The notes below the pieces were generated by a model. The model was not told the DNA's origin. It did no database searches and saw only the letters and a list, made by a program, of their open reading frames with translations. From NCBI GenBank assembly GCA_011046135.1, contig DSBG01000111.1, forward strand, positions 1-48,185: a stretch of 48,185 bases of DNA, in the 5' to 3' direction. Below are positions 41,632-48,185 of the stretch, in pieces (the first letter of the stretch is position 1; each line of letters begins with the position of its first letter). The DNA comes from Deltaproteobacteria bacterium (GTDB lineage: Bacteria > Desulfobacterota > Desulfomonilia > UBA1062). The position numbers were made by a program, and so were the translations under genes.

Positions 41632-42699
41632 TCACAACGATGGTTTTTCAAGAATCTCTCGTGCTGATTTTTCAAGAATGTGTACGGCGAATACGAGCAT
41701 CTTGAAGCGCTGATCCTTTGTTTGGCCGTGATAAAATCGGTAATAAATCTGCTGGGCAATAACGGCCAGCCTAAACAGACCGAAGCAGTAGTAGAAATCA
41801 AATGAGTCAATGGAGATCCCGGCATTGTCAGCATAGCGCCTGATCAGCTCATCCCGGGTGAGGGCTCCAGGCAGATTGGTTGCCAGCATTCGCATTGCCT
41901 GCACCTCCTCGGGGTCATCAGCCTGCACCCAGTATGCCAGAGAATTTCCGAGATCCATGAGCGGGTCTCCGATGGTCGCCATCTCCCAGTCAAGTACGCC
42001 GATGATTTTCAGGGGATCATCAGAATTCAGGACCACATTATCGAATTTGAAATCGTTATGTACGATGGACGGCCTCTTGCAATCCGGCGGCATGTTTCCA
42101 TGGAGCCATGTCATCACCTCCTCGAAGGTTGGAGAATCCGGTGTCCATGCCCCCCGATAACGGTCTGACCATCCTTCAACCTGCCTCTTCACATATCCTT
42201 CCGGCTTTCCGAATCCTTCAAGACCGACAGCCGCGTAATCGACGGAGTGGAGTTCGTAATGGACATCCACAAGCCGCTCACACAGCGCCCTCATCTGAGA
42301 TGGGCTGAGGACGAGGCCCTGTGGGAGATCCTTCCTGAGAATGATTCCATTGATTCGCTCCATCACGAAGAAGGGGCATCCCATAACGGACTCGTCCTCG
42401 GAGAAGATCAGAGGCCTGGGGCAGTAAGGGAAAACCGGGTGCAGTGCGCTGAGAATCCGGTACTCTCTCCCCATATCATGGGCGCTCTTCGCCTTTCTTC
42501 CGAAGGGCGGTCTCCTTAACACGATATCCTTCTCGCCAATCTTAATGAGGTAGGTGAGATTCGAGTAGCCGCTGGGAAATTGTTCCACCACGAGTTTGCC
42601 TGTCAGTCCAGGTATGTGATCTTTCAAGAACGATTCTACAATCTGCAGATCCAGTTCTTCTCCTTGCCTCACGCGAGTCGGCTTATCACGCACGTCCAT
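41632..42699 (-). CDS. APH-type phosphotransferase of the ACAD10/ACAD11 (LvaA) group
   Basis: A 355-aa kinase of the aminoglycoside/choline kinase fold. FPSGYSNLTYLI, VLRRPPFGRKAKSAHDMGREY and PFFVMERINGIILR match the kinase domain of ACAD10/11. Catalytic HNDFKFDNVVLN and metal-binding DWEMATIGDPLMDL are intact. Characterised members phosphorylate hydroxyacyl-CoA: LvaA acts on 4-hydroxyvaleryl-CoA. ATG 42699 has ribosome site GGAGGAG; an ATG at 42723 is weaker. An antibiotic-resistance role is unlikely in this context. Confidence 0.82.
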   Translation of the reverse strand: MDVRDKPTRVRQGEELDLQIVESFLKDHIPGLTGKLVVEQFPSGYSNLTYLIKIGEKDIVLRRPPFGRKAKSAHDMGREYRILSALHPVFPYCPRPLIFSEDESVMGCPFFVMERINGIILRKDLPQGLVLSPSQMRALCERLVDVHYELHSVDYAAVGLEGFGKPEGYVKRQVEGWSDRYRGAWTPDSPTFEEVMTWLHGNMPPDCKRPSIVHNDFKFDNVVLNSDDPLKIIGVLDWEMATIGDPLMDLGNSLAYWVQADDPEEVQAMRMLATNLPGALTRDELIRRYADNAGISIDSFDFYYCFGLFRLAVIAQQIYYRFYHGQTKDQRFKMLVFAVHILEKSAREILEKPSL

Positions 42700-42726
42700 T
42701 GCATCTCCTCCTTTGCTGTTCACAGA

Positions 42727-43419
42727 TTACAGAAAAAGATAGCTTTCCATGAGATTCGTGATGAAAACTGAATAGTTCTCCACCGTGACATCTCTTTTGG
42801 CATACTTCCATCTCTTGAGATACCAGTCCTGGAGCAGCGCCTTGAGTGCAGCACCGGCCAGATCGACATCCACTTCGCGAAACAGACCCTGTTCACACCC
42901 GCTCGAAATGATGTCGACGAAGATCTTCTCGGTGAAGAGCTCGGTCTCGATGGCCTTTCGATGCTGGGTTTTCGAGAGATTCTTGGTCTCCATGTAAGAA
43001 AAGTAAAACCATGGCTGCATGATTTCACTCAGGAACAGGTGGGCTTCAATGGCCCTCTTGAGCCTCGCACGCGGATTATCAATGCCATCAACCTGATCCA
43101 GGAGGACTCTGGCAGTAACCATCCTGCCTTGATGTGTTATCATATCCAAGAGTTCATCCTTGCTTGAAAAGTAGGTGTAGAGGGCACCCATGCTCAACCC
43201 GGCTTCAGCGCTCAGATCCCTCATGCTCATGGCGGCAAAGCCCTTTTCGTTGCTGATGGCGAGAGCGGCATTGAAAATCTTCACGAGATTCTTCACCGCA
43301 ACCCCTTCTTTTTTGATTTTTATTCCACGGGGATTCTCGAGGAAAAGATCCCTGCACATATCTTCCATGGAAAGACTCACAACGCGTTTGAACGTCTTGA
43401 AATCAATGTCTTGTTCCAT
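42727..43419 (-). CDS. TetR family regulator
   Basis: A 230-aa regulator. The helix-turn-helix is ISNEKGFAAMSMRDLSAEAGLSMGALYTYFSSKDELLDMI, preceded by about 40 residues that are unusual in length. The C-terminal ligand domain is variable. It lies between the dehydrogenase and the kinase on the same strand, 3 bp from one and 27 bp from the other, so it probably regulates its own operon in response to an acyl-CoA. Confidence 0.9.
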   Translation of the reverse strand: MEQDIDFKTFKRVVSLSMEDMCRDLFLENPRGIKIKKEGVAVKNLVKIFNAALAISNEKGFAAMSMRDLSAEAGLSMGALYTYFSSKDELLDMITHQGRMVTARVLLDQVDGIDNPRARLKRAIEAHLFLSEIMQPWFYFSYMETKNLSKTQHRKAIETELFTEKIFVDIISSGCEQGLFREVDVDLAGAALKALLQDWYLKRWKYAKRDVTVENYSVFITNLMESYLFL

Positions 43420-43422
43420 GGG

Positions 43423-44631
43423 TTATCGAACGATCTTCCCTTCGTATTCCCTGAGTATTCTCCTGGCAACGGCCATCTTGTGAACCTCATCCGCGCCGTC
43501 GTAGATGCGTGCCGCGCGTTCGTGGCGATAGAGAAATGAGATGATGGTATCATCCGTCATACCGAGACCACCGTGGACCTGGAGCGCACGGTCGATCACC
43601 TTCTGCATCACTCCGGCAACGAAGAACTTGATGAAGGAGATGTCGAACCTGGCTGATTTGGCGCCGAGTTTTTCGATTTTCCAGGCGGCGTTCAGGGTCA
43701 TCAGGCGTGCCGCCTGGATCTCGGCAGCACTTTCCGCAATCCAGGACTGGATAATCTGCTTGGTCGCCAGGGTCTTCCTGTCCGGGGAAATGATCCGGGA
43801 CACAGCCCTTGAGCACATGAGATCGAAGACACGGTTGCAGATACCGATCCAGCGCATGCAGTGGTGGATTCTGCCGGGCCCCAGACGCTCCTGTGCAATG
43901 ACAAACCCGTGCCCCTCGGGTCCCAGGAGATTTTTCTGCGGCACCCTGCACGACTGGAAGAGGACCTCTCCGTGGGAGAAGTAATCGTCTCCTGCGTGCC
44001 CCATAACGGAAATATTCCGCACAAGATTGAATCCCGGGGTGTCCGTGGGAACGATGATCATGCTTGCCTGCAGATAGGGAGAGGCCTCCGGGTTGGTTAC
44101 TGCCATGACGATGGAGAACGTTGCACCGTCGGCTGCAGTAGAATACCACTTCTGGCCATTGATGACATAGTCATCCCCGTCTTTGACCGCGGTGGTGTCC
44201 ATCATAACCGGGTTGGATCCGGGCATCTCCACCTCGGTCATGGAGAAACAGCTTCTAATTTTTCCTTCAATCAGGGGCCGCAGATAGGTTTCTTTCTGCT
44301 CCTTGGTTCCATGCAGGTGAAGAATCTCGATGTTTCCTGCGTCCGGGGCATGGCACCCGAATACATAGTGTCCGATGGGTGTTCTCCCAAGAGATTCTGA
44401 TACCAGTGCATGTTCAACGAGGTCCAGACCCATCCCCCCGTATTCCTTCGGGTGGTTGGGCGCCCAGAGTTCCATCTTTTTCACCATGTCTCGTTTTTCC
44501 TGAAGGACAGGCAGCATACTCTTGAAACTCTTATTCAGGAATTCAGGCTCAAGGGGTAACAGCTCTTTTTCTACAAATTCGTCGATCATCTCCAAAATGA
44601 TTTTCATCTTCTCCGGAACTTCGAAATCCAT
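43423..44631 (-). CDS. Acyl-CoA dehydrogenase of the ACAD10/ACAD11 (LvaC) group
   Basis: A 402-aa FAD flavoprotein. FSMTEVEMPGSNPVMMDT and YVINGQKWYSTAAD are normal ACAD segments. RLGPGRIHHCMRWIG is the ACAD10/11 signature, and the C-terminus has QVHGGLGMTDDT and YDGADEVHKMAVAR. ACAD11-type enzymes act on 4-phospho-hydroxyacyl-CoA made by an attached or adjacent kinase, eliminating phosphate to give enoyl-CoA. Here the kinase gene is two positions downstream rather than fused. Confidence 0.88.
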   Translation of the reverse strand: MDFEVPEKMKIILEMIDEFVEKELLPLEPEFLNKSFKSMLPVLQEKRDMVKKMELWAPNHPKEYGGMGLDLVEHALVSESLGRTPIGHYVFGCHAPDAGNIEILHLHGTKEQKETYLRPLIEGKIRSCFSMTEVEMPGSNPVMMDTTAVKDGDDYVINGQKWYSTAADGATFSIVMAVTNPEASPYLQASMIIVPTDTPGFNLVRNISVMGHAGDDYFSHGEVLFQSCRVPQKNLLGPEGHGFVIAQERLGPGRIHHCMRWIGICNRVFDLMCSRAVSRIISPDRKTLATKQIIQSWIAESAAEIQAARLMTLNAAWKIEKLGAKSARFDISFIKFFVAGVMQKVIDRALQVHGGLGMTDDTIISFLYRHERAARIYDGADEVHKMAVARRILREYEGKIVR

Positions 44632-44663
44632 ACGCTCCTCCTTTTTTGGGGTTCTCGGTATCC

Positions 44664-45374
44664 TTACCGATAGGTGATCACGCCTGGGTCTTTGGCGAGC
44701 TCAAGGTGTGCGATGGAATTGAACCCTGCAAGCGTGATCCGATCGGCTTTGTACATGTAGCGCGTGTAGGAAGTGTTGATGATCTGCCAGTTGAGCCTCA
44801 TGGCCATCTCTCCAGAGATGCCCAGCACTGAGACCAGGGAAGCAGCGATGGGCCCTCCCGACGTAAAGGCCACAATCGTTTTTCCCCTGCCGTTGATCCG
44901 TATGATCTGCTTCAGCGCCCGTGAGATGCGATCGACAAACGCCGACCACTGTTCATGTCCGGGGGTGGCATGGTTGCCCGACACCCACCTGAGCATTGCT
45001 GCCTCAAAGACGCGCTTGAAGGATTCTTTATCTTTGTACATCCTTTCCAGATCGTCATGCAGGCTCGGATCATCTTCAGCCATGGCAGGAAACAGGTCAG
45101 TCACGATGGCAGAGGTTTCGTATTCATTCAGTTCATCGAGGAGCTCAAGATCGGGAAGCATCTTTCCCTGAGCTTGGTACAGGCTATAGAATTCCTGAGC
45201 CGTCGCCTGCTGTCGGGAAAGGGCCCCTGAATACAAGGCATCTGGTGTCAACCCGGTATCGAGAAAGAATTGGGCAAGAATCCGCGATTGCTTCTTTCCC
45301 AGCGGCGAGAGAAGATCGTAATTATCCTGGCCAAAGGAGGCCTGCCCATGACGGACAAGGTAGATCATGCTCAT
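44664..45374 (-). CDS. Histidine phosphatase family protein
   Basis: A 236-aa phosphoglycerate-mutase-like phosphatase. The catalytic RHG is in YLVRHGQASFGQDNYDLLSPLGKKQ, and the second His appears in TIVAFTSGGP, where a Gly/Ser replaces the common HGG. It heads the ACAD-kinase-SDR operon, 32 bp before the dehydrogenase, and such phosphatases often occur beside ACAD11-like genes. The substrate is unknown; with the altered second motif (SGGP), full phosphatase activity should be verified. Confidence 0.8.
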   Translation of the reverse strand: MSMIYLVRHGQASFGQDNYDLLSPLGKKQSRILAQFFLDTGLTPDALYSGALSRQQATAQEFYSLYQAQGKMLPDLELLDELNEYETSAIVTDLFPAMAEDDPSLHDDLERMYKDKESFKRVFEAAMLRWVSGNHATPGHEQWSAFVDRISRALKQIIRINGRGKTIVAFTSGGPIAASLVSVLGISGEMAMRLNWQIINTSYTRYMYKADRITLAGFNSIAHLELAKDPGVITYR

Positions 45375-45418
45375 GCAGACACCTTACCTGGAGGAGAGTC
45401 GGGAGTCAAGCATATTAT

Positions 45419-45433
45419 GAGCGAACGCTCGTT
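45419..45433. promoter_or_regulatory. Palindrome in the divergent histidine-phosphatase/etfB region
   Basis: GAGCGAACGCTC (45419-45430) is a GAGCG-N2-CGCTC inverted repeat that overlaps AACG-N2-CGTT (45424-45433). It sits between two divergent operons of acyl-CoA and electron-transfer genes, next to TATTAT (45413-45418). It is a plausible operator for the TetR regulator encoded in the operon. Confidence 0.4.
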
Positions 45434-45520
45434 TTATTGTTGCAATTCATAACGGGCTTGTGTATCCTTGATCCCGCACATGAGAAATGATATCTTTTCT
45501 AATACCCGGAGAGTGCCCTT

Positions 45521-46306
45521 GTGAAGATCCTGGTGTGCATCAAGCAGGTGTGTGATTCGAGCGAGACGCTTGTGCATGATACAGACCCCCCGTGGGTTCG
45601 TCCGTCTCCTGCAACGGTATTCAGGATGAACCGTTTCGATGAATTCGCCCTGGAAGAAGCCCTGCTCATCGGGGAACGATTCCCGGGCACGGAGATTCAT
45701 GCCCTTTCCGTGGGACCGTCCCGGGTTTGCACGACCATCCGGAAGGCCCTTGAGATGGGCGCATCTCATGGGATTCACCTCTGCATCGAGAAGGAACTGT
45801 ACCTGAGCGGCGAGGACACCGCGTCAATCATCGCCGGATATGCACGCGACAAGGGCTATGATCTGATCTTAACCGGAATCATGTCTGAAGACACCATGCA
45901 CTGCCAGGTGGGACAATACCTCGGGGCTCTCCTGGTGCTACCCTGTATTACCTCGGTCATCTCTGAGGAGATCAGCCCTGATGATGCTCGTGTTGTAGTG
46001 GAACGCGAGATCGAATCAGGAAGAAGACAGGCGTTCCTGGTCAAGATGCCGGTTGTTCTCACCATCCAATCCGGAATAAACAGACCCCGATATCCCTCCC
46101 TGTCCAACGTACTCAGGGCACGATCACAGGACCTCGAGACCTGTGAGGCAGAACATCTCGGTTCACCTGCCTTCCGGCAGAAGATTGCAGCCATCAGGTA
46201 TCCGGATGCCGGGAAAAAAGGCACCTTCATCCAGGGTGATTCCCGACAAAAAGCACGAGAACTCTTATCCATCCTTCATGAAAAGTCTCTGCTCTCATGG
46301 CGATAG
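45521..46306 (+). CDS. etfB: Electron transfer flavoprotein subunit beta
   Basis: A 261-aa AMP/FAD-binding subunit. MKILVCIKQVCDSSETLV, then FRMNRFDEFALEEALLIGE and DLILTGIMSEDTMHCQVGQYLGALL (normal QxxDxxxxQVGxxLA pattern with H-C-Q here) are typical. It accepts electrons from acyl-CoA dehydrogenases as a heterodimer with EtfA. GTG at 45521 is the start, with GGAGAG upstream. The gap to etfA is 4 bp. Confidence 0.93.
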   Translation: MKILVCIKQVCDSSETLVHDTDPPWVRPSPATVFRMNRFDEFALEEALLIGERFPGTEIHALSVGPSRVCTTIRKALEMGASHGIHLCIEKELYLSGEDTASIIAGYARDKGYDLILTGIMSEDTMHCQVGQYLGALLVLPCITSVISEEISPDDARVVVEREIESGRRQAFLVKMPVVLTIQSGINRPRYPSLSNVLRARSQDLETCEAEHLGSPAFRQKIAAIRYPDAGKKGTFIQGDSRQKARELLSILHEKSLLSWR

Positions 46307-46310
46307 TACC

Positions 46311-47276
46311 ATGAACAGGAATATCATCATCATCGGCGAACACCACGAGGGAACGATTTCCCCGGGTACCTTGGAACTCCTCGATTTTTCCCGGGCGTTG
46401 GGTTCCCCCTTTCCGGAAATCATTCTGCTGGGAAGCGACATCTTCTCCCTTGCTGAAAACCTCGCAGAGAGGACCGGATGCGCTGTGACATTGATCAACG
46501 GGGAGCACCTGAATCTGTATAGCGCTGAACTCTACCAAAAGGCACTTCTCGAGGTTCTGCGTCCCAGGGACGAACGAACTCTCTGCATCGCCTTTTCTCA
46601 CACGTCCCTTGGGTTTGATCTCGCTCCCGCCCTTGCCCATGCGCTCCAGGCACCGTGCATTTCCAGTGTCGAGGACATCGAAGAATCTTCGTTTGTCAGA
46701 TCCATTTTTGGAGGAAAACTCCAGAGCGTGGTCACACCGCAAAATGGACCCGTCGTGCTCACCGTGCTTCCCGGAGCCTTTTCTCCTGATAGGACACCTC
46801 CAGAAAAAAGCGGCCACATGAGGATCGTGGACGTCTCTGTTGCGCCTGTCTCGATGATTCCTCAGGGAGAACGGGCATCGGAGTATCGCGACAGCGGGTT
46901 ACACGATGCGGATGTTATCGTTTCCGCGGGAAGGGGTATCGGGAAAAAGGAGAACCTTTCCCTTATCTCGGCTCTTGCCTCGCTGTTTCCCCGTTCTGCC
47001 CTTGGTGCCTCTCGCGCGGTATGCGACCTCGGATGGATGGAGTACCGACACCAGATCGGAACCACGGGACAGACCGTGTCCCCGAAGCTCTACATTGCCT
47101 GTGGCATATCGGGAGCGATTCAGCACACCTCGGGAATGAAAAACGCCCAGACCATCATTGCCATCAACTCAGATCCCAACGCTGCAATTTTTTCCGTTTC
47201 CCATTACGCCATCGTGGAGGATCTGCTGAGCTTTATTCCCGTTTTGATGGAAGAATACACCCATCCACCCGGATGA
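46311..47276 (+). CDS. etfA: Electron transfer flavoprotein subunit alpha
   Basis: A 321-aa FAD-binding subunit. The C-terminal ETF-alpha signature region reads GRGIGKKENLSLISALA, GASRAVCDLGWMEYRHQIGTTGQTVSPKLYIACGISGAIQHTSGM and INSDPNAAIFSVSHY. The start at 46311 (MNRNIIIIGEHHEG) is used because the open frame upstream overlaps etfB and is not homologous. Whether this ETF bifurcates electrons cannot be settled from sequence by eye. Confidence 0.93.
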   Translation: MNRNIIIIGEHHEGTISPGTLELLDFSRALGSPFPEIILLGSDIFSLAENLAERTGCAVTLINGEHLNLYSAELYQKALLEVLRPRDERTLCIAFSHTSLGFDLAPALAHALQAPCISSVEDIEESSFVRSIFGGKLQSVVTPQNGPVVLTVLPGAFSPDRTPPEKSGHMRIVDVSVAPVSMIPQGERASEYRDSGLHDADVIVSAGRGIGKKENLSLISALASLFPRSALGASRAVCDLGWMEYRHQIGTTGQTVSPKLYIACGISGAIQHTSGMKNAQTIIAINSDPNAAIFSVSHYAIVEDLLSFIPVLMEEYTHPPG

Positions 47277-47299
47277 TCGTGGGGGGTAACGGAGGATCT

Positions 47300-47821
47300 A
47301 TGGCTCTTTTTTCTTTTTTTGATAAAGTTCCCATTATTGGAGAAGGCTCCTGGGTAGCTCCCGGGGCACAGATCATTGGTGACGTGAGAATCGGCAAACG
47401 GTGCTGGATCGGACCAAGTGCAATTCTACGGGGAGATTTCGGCACCATCGATATCGGTGACGAGACTGCCGTGGAGGACGGGGTTGTGATCCACACTCCC
47501 TCGAGCATTACGATCGGGTGCAGGGTCGTCATCGGACACCTCGCAATGATCCACAACCGATCCATCGGAGACTACTCTGTCATCGGAATGAATTCAACCC
47601 TGGGAGATAATGCCCAGATAGGCAGTTGGGTGATCATCGCTGAGCATTCCCTAGTGAAGAAAAACCAGATCGTTCCTGATAATCGCCTCTTTGCCGGTGT
47701 TCCGGCACAAGACAAGGGAGAACTCACTGCGGCTCATCGGGACTACATGCTTGTTGGCAAGCAGATGTATGATAATCTTGTGGATCAGTACCTTCAGGGA
47801 GTCAGAGAGCTGGAACCTTGA
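47300..47821 (+). CDS. Gamma-class carbonic anhydrase family protein
   Basis: A 173-aa left-handed beta-helix built of hexapeptide repeats. The gamma-CA metal pattern is VVIHTP with VVIGHLAMIHNRSIGDYSVIGMNSTLGD (His of GHxxxxH). LRGDFGTIDIGDET contains the conserved Arg and Asp. YrdA/CaiE-like proteins share this fold and many lack proven activity. Ribosome site GGAGG at 47291-47295 fixes the ATG at 47300, 23 bp after etfA. Confidence 0.9.
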   Translation: MALFSFFDKVPIIGEGSWVAPGAQIIGDVRIGKRCWIGPSAILRGDFGTIDIGDETAVEDGVVIHTPSSITIGCRVVIGHLAMIHNRSIGDYSVIGMNSTLGDNAQIGSWVIIAEHSLVKKNQIVPDNRLFAGVPAQDKGELTAAHRDYMLVGKQMYDNLVDQYLQGVRELEP

Positions 47822-48079
47822 GAGACGGTCTTTCCGTGGCTCTGGCCGAATCGTTTCCGACAATGGGTTCTTGTCGGAAAGGGGATTTCCTGGTATGCAA
47901 TCTTTACAGACGATGCTGCCATCGTGAGCGTGATGTGCTTGTTTTCTCGAGGGGGAAGCGAGGCTGATGGGGGGTCGGTGGTTTTTCTGTCTTAGTATTG
48001 AAATCCACAAAACCGGGCAAATCGAGCCTCGTGCGTCCTCAGATACTCATCTCAATTCATAACCTGGATTCCCGCCATC
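47822..48079. other. Intergenic stretch before the right-end transposase fragment
   Basis: Apart from the hairpin near its left side I see no gene here. Open frames across it are antisense to the gamma-CA gene and have no protein-like signature. The end of the transposon on the right must lie somewhere within it, but no terminal repeat could be identified. Confidence 0.4.
47854..47880 (+). terminator. Perfect hairpin downstream of the gamma-CA gene
   Basis: TTTCCGACAA (47854-47863) and TTGTCGGAAA (47871-47880) pair along 10 bp around a 7-nt loop, 33 bp after the stop. It lacks a T-run in either direction, so it may assist rho-dependent termination or mark the transcript end. Confidence 0.5.
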
Positions 48080-48185
48080 TCATAACGATGAAGGGGGATG
48101 GACGCCGAGGATTTCGTAGAGGTTGTGTTGTTTTTTGGTGATCTCGCCGACGCGCAAGTCTTTCCCGGGTCTGCCGAAGCATTCG
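48080..48185 (-). CDS. Probable transposase, C-terminal fragment (IS4/IS1634-like)
   Basis: The minus strand is open from the right edge to a TGA at 48080. The 34 visible residues include FGRPGKDLRVGEITKKQ followed by HNLYEILGVHPP. An ITxxQxxLYxxLGV ending is typical of IS4/IS1634-group transposases, but the fragment is short. The frame runs off the window edge, so the state of the rest of the gene is unknown. Confidence 0.4.
   Translation of the reverse strand, partial: ECFGRPGKDLRVGEITKKQHNLYEILGVHPPSSL

Noticed and set aside
41523-41834. Upstream extension of the SDR frame
   Set aside because: It overlaps the end of the kinase gene in another frame, and the cofactor-binding domain begins after the ATG at 41522.
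1-48185. CRISPR array, prophage or toxin-antitoxin locus
   Set aside because: No regularly spaced direct repeats, phage structural genes or paired small toxin/antitoxin genes were seen in reading the window.

Overview
The window reads as part of a bacterial chromosome of the former Deltaproteobacteria (Desulfobacterota), probably an anaerobe. This is inferred from gene types: a DHH-CBS-nucleotidyltransferase fusion, a class III polyhydroxyalkanoate (PHA) synthase PhaE/PhaC, paired CCG-domain iron-sulfur proteins of heterodisulfide-reductase type, flagellar genes and a type IV pilus ATPase. Genes are packed tightly, with many 1-8 base start/stop overlaps. No CRISPR array, rRNA or prophage was seen. 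Both ends carry transposase remnants: an IS66-type right end with its terminal repeat on the left, and a probable transposase C-terminus on the right.

Layout. 1-255: IS66 right end, then tRNA-Ala(CGC). 282-6997 (minus): coaX, a cell-wall amidase, a SPOR-like protein, xerD and a fused DHH/CBS/CCA-type nucleotidyltransferase. 7115-7891: a cyclase-family hydrolase, divergent from ybaB-recR-mtaD and then flgL-fliW (8136-12062). 12173-14482: a lysine-rich small membrane protein, mobB and an rlmI-like methyltransferase. 14507-24144 (minus): one long convergent block whose transcription order is a ModE-like regulator, pgpA, cinA, thpR, recA, pilT, a frameshifted recX, alaS, hisB, a 64-aa protein, hisA and a HIT protein. 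24252-25729: asnS and tRNA-Gly(GCC).

25983-34946 is a PHA (carbon storage) island: phaE-phaC-GAF protein-phaJ on the plus strand; three tandem mini-phasins, a second PhaC-like enzyme and a PhaE-like coiled-coil protein with a basic tail on the minus strand; the regulator phaR; and a third PhaC-like protein. Together these would make (R)-3-hydroxyacyl-CoA, polymerise it, coat the granule and control its formation. A 59-aa orphan reading frame and hisF follow.

35788-47821 is an acyl-CoA and electron-transfer region. Two CCG iron-sulfur proteins flank a GlcD-type FAD oxidase. Then come 3-hydroxyacyl-CoA dehydrogenase, an SDR, an APH-type kinase, a TetR regulator, an acyl-CoA dehydrogenase and a histidine phosphatase. 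The kinase and the dehydrogenase both carry signatures of ACAD10/ACAD11 and of the LvaA/LvaC levulinate enzymes, so the block probably handles hydroxyacyl-CoA through a phosphorylated intermediate. EtfB, EtfA and a gamma-carbonic-anhydrase-like protein follow. The most promising systems for a second look are this ACAD11-like module and the expanded PHA island with its two unusual PhaC-like paralogues.
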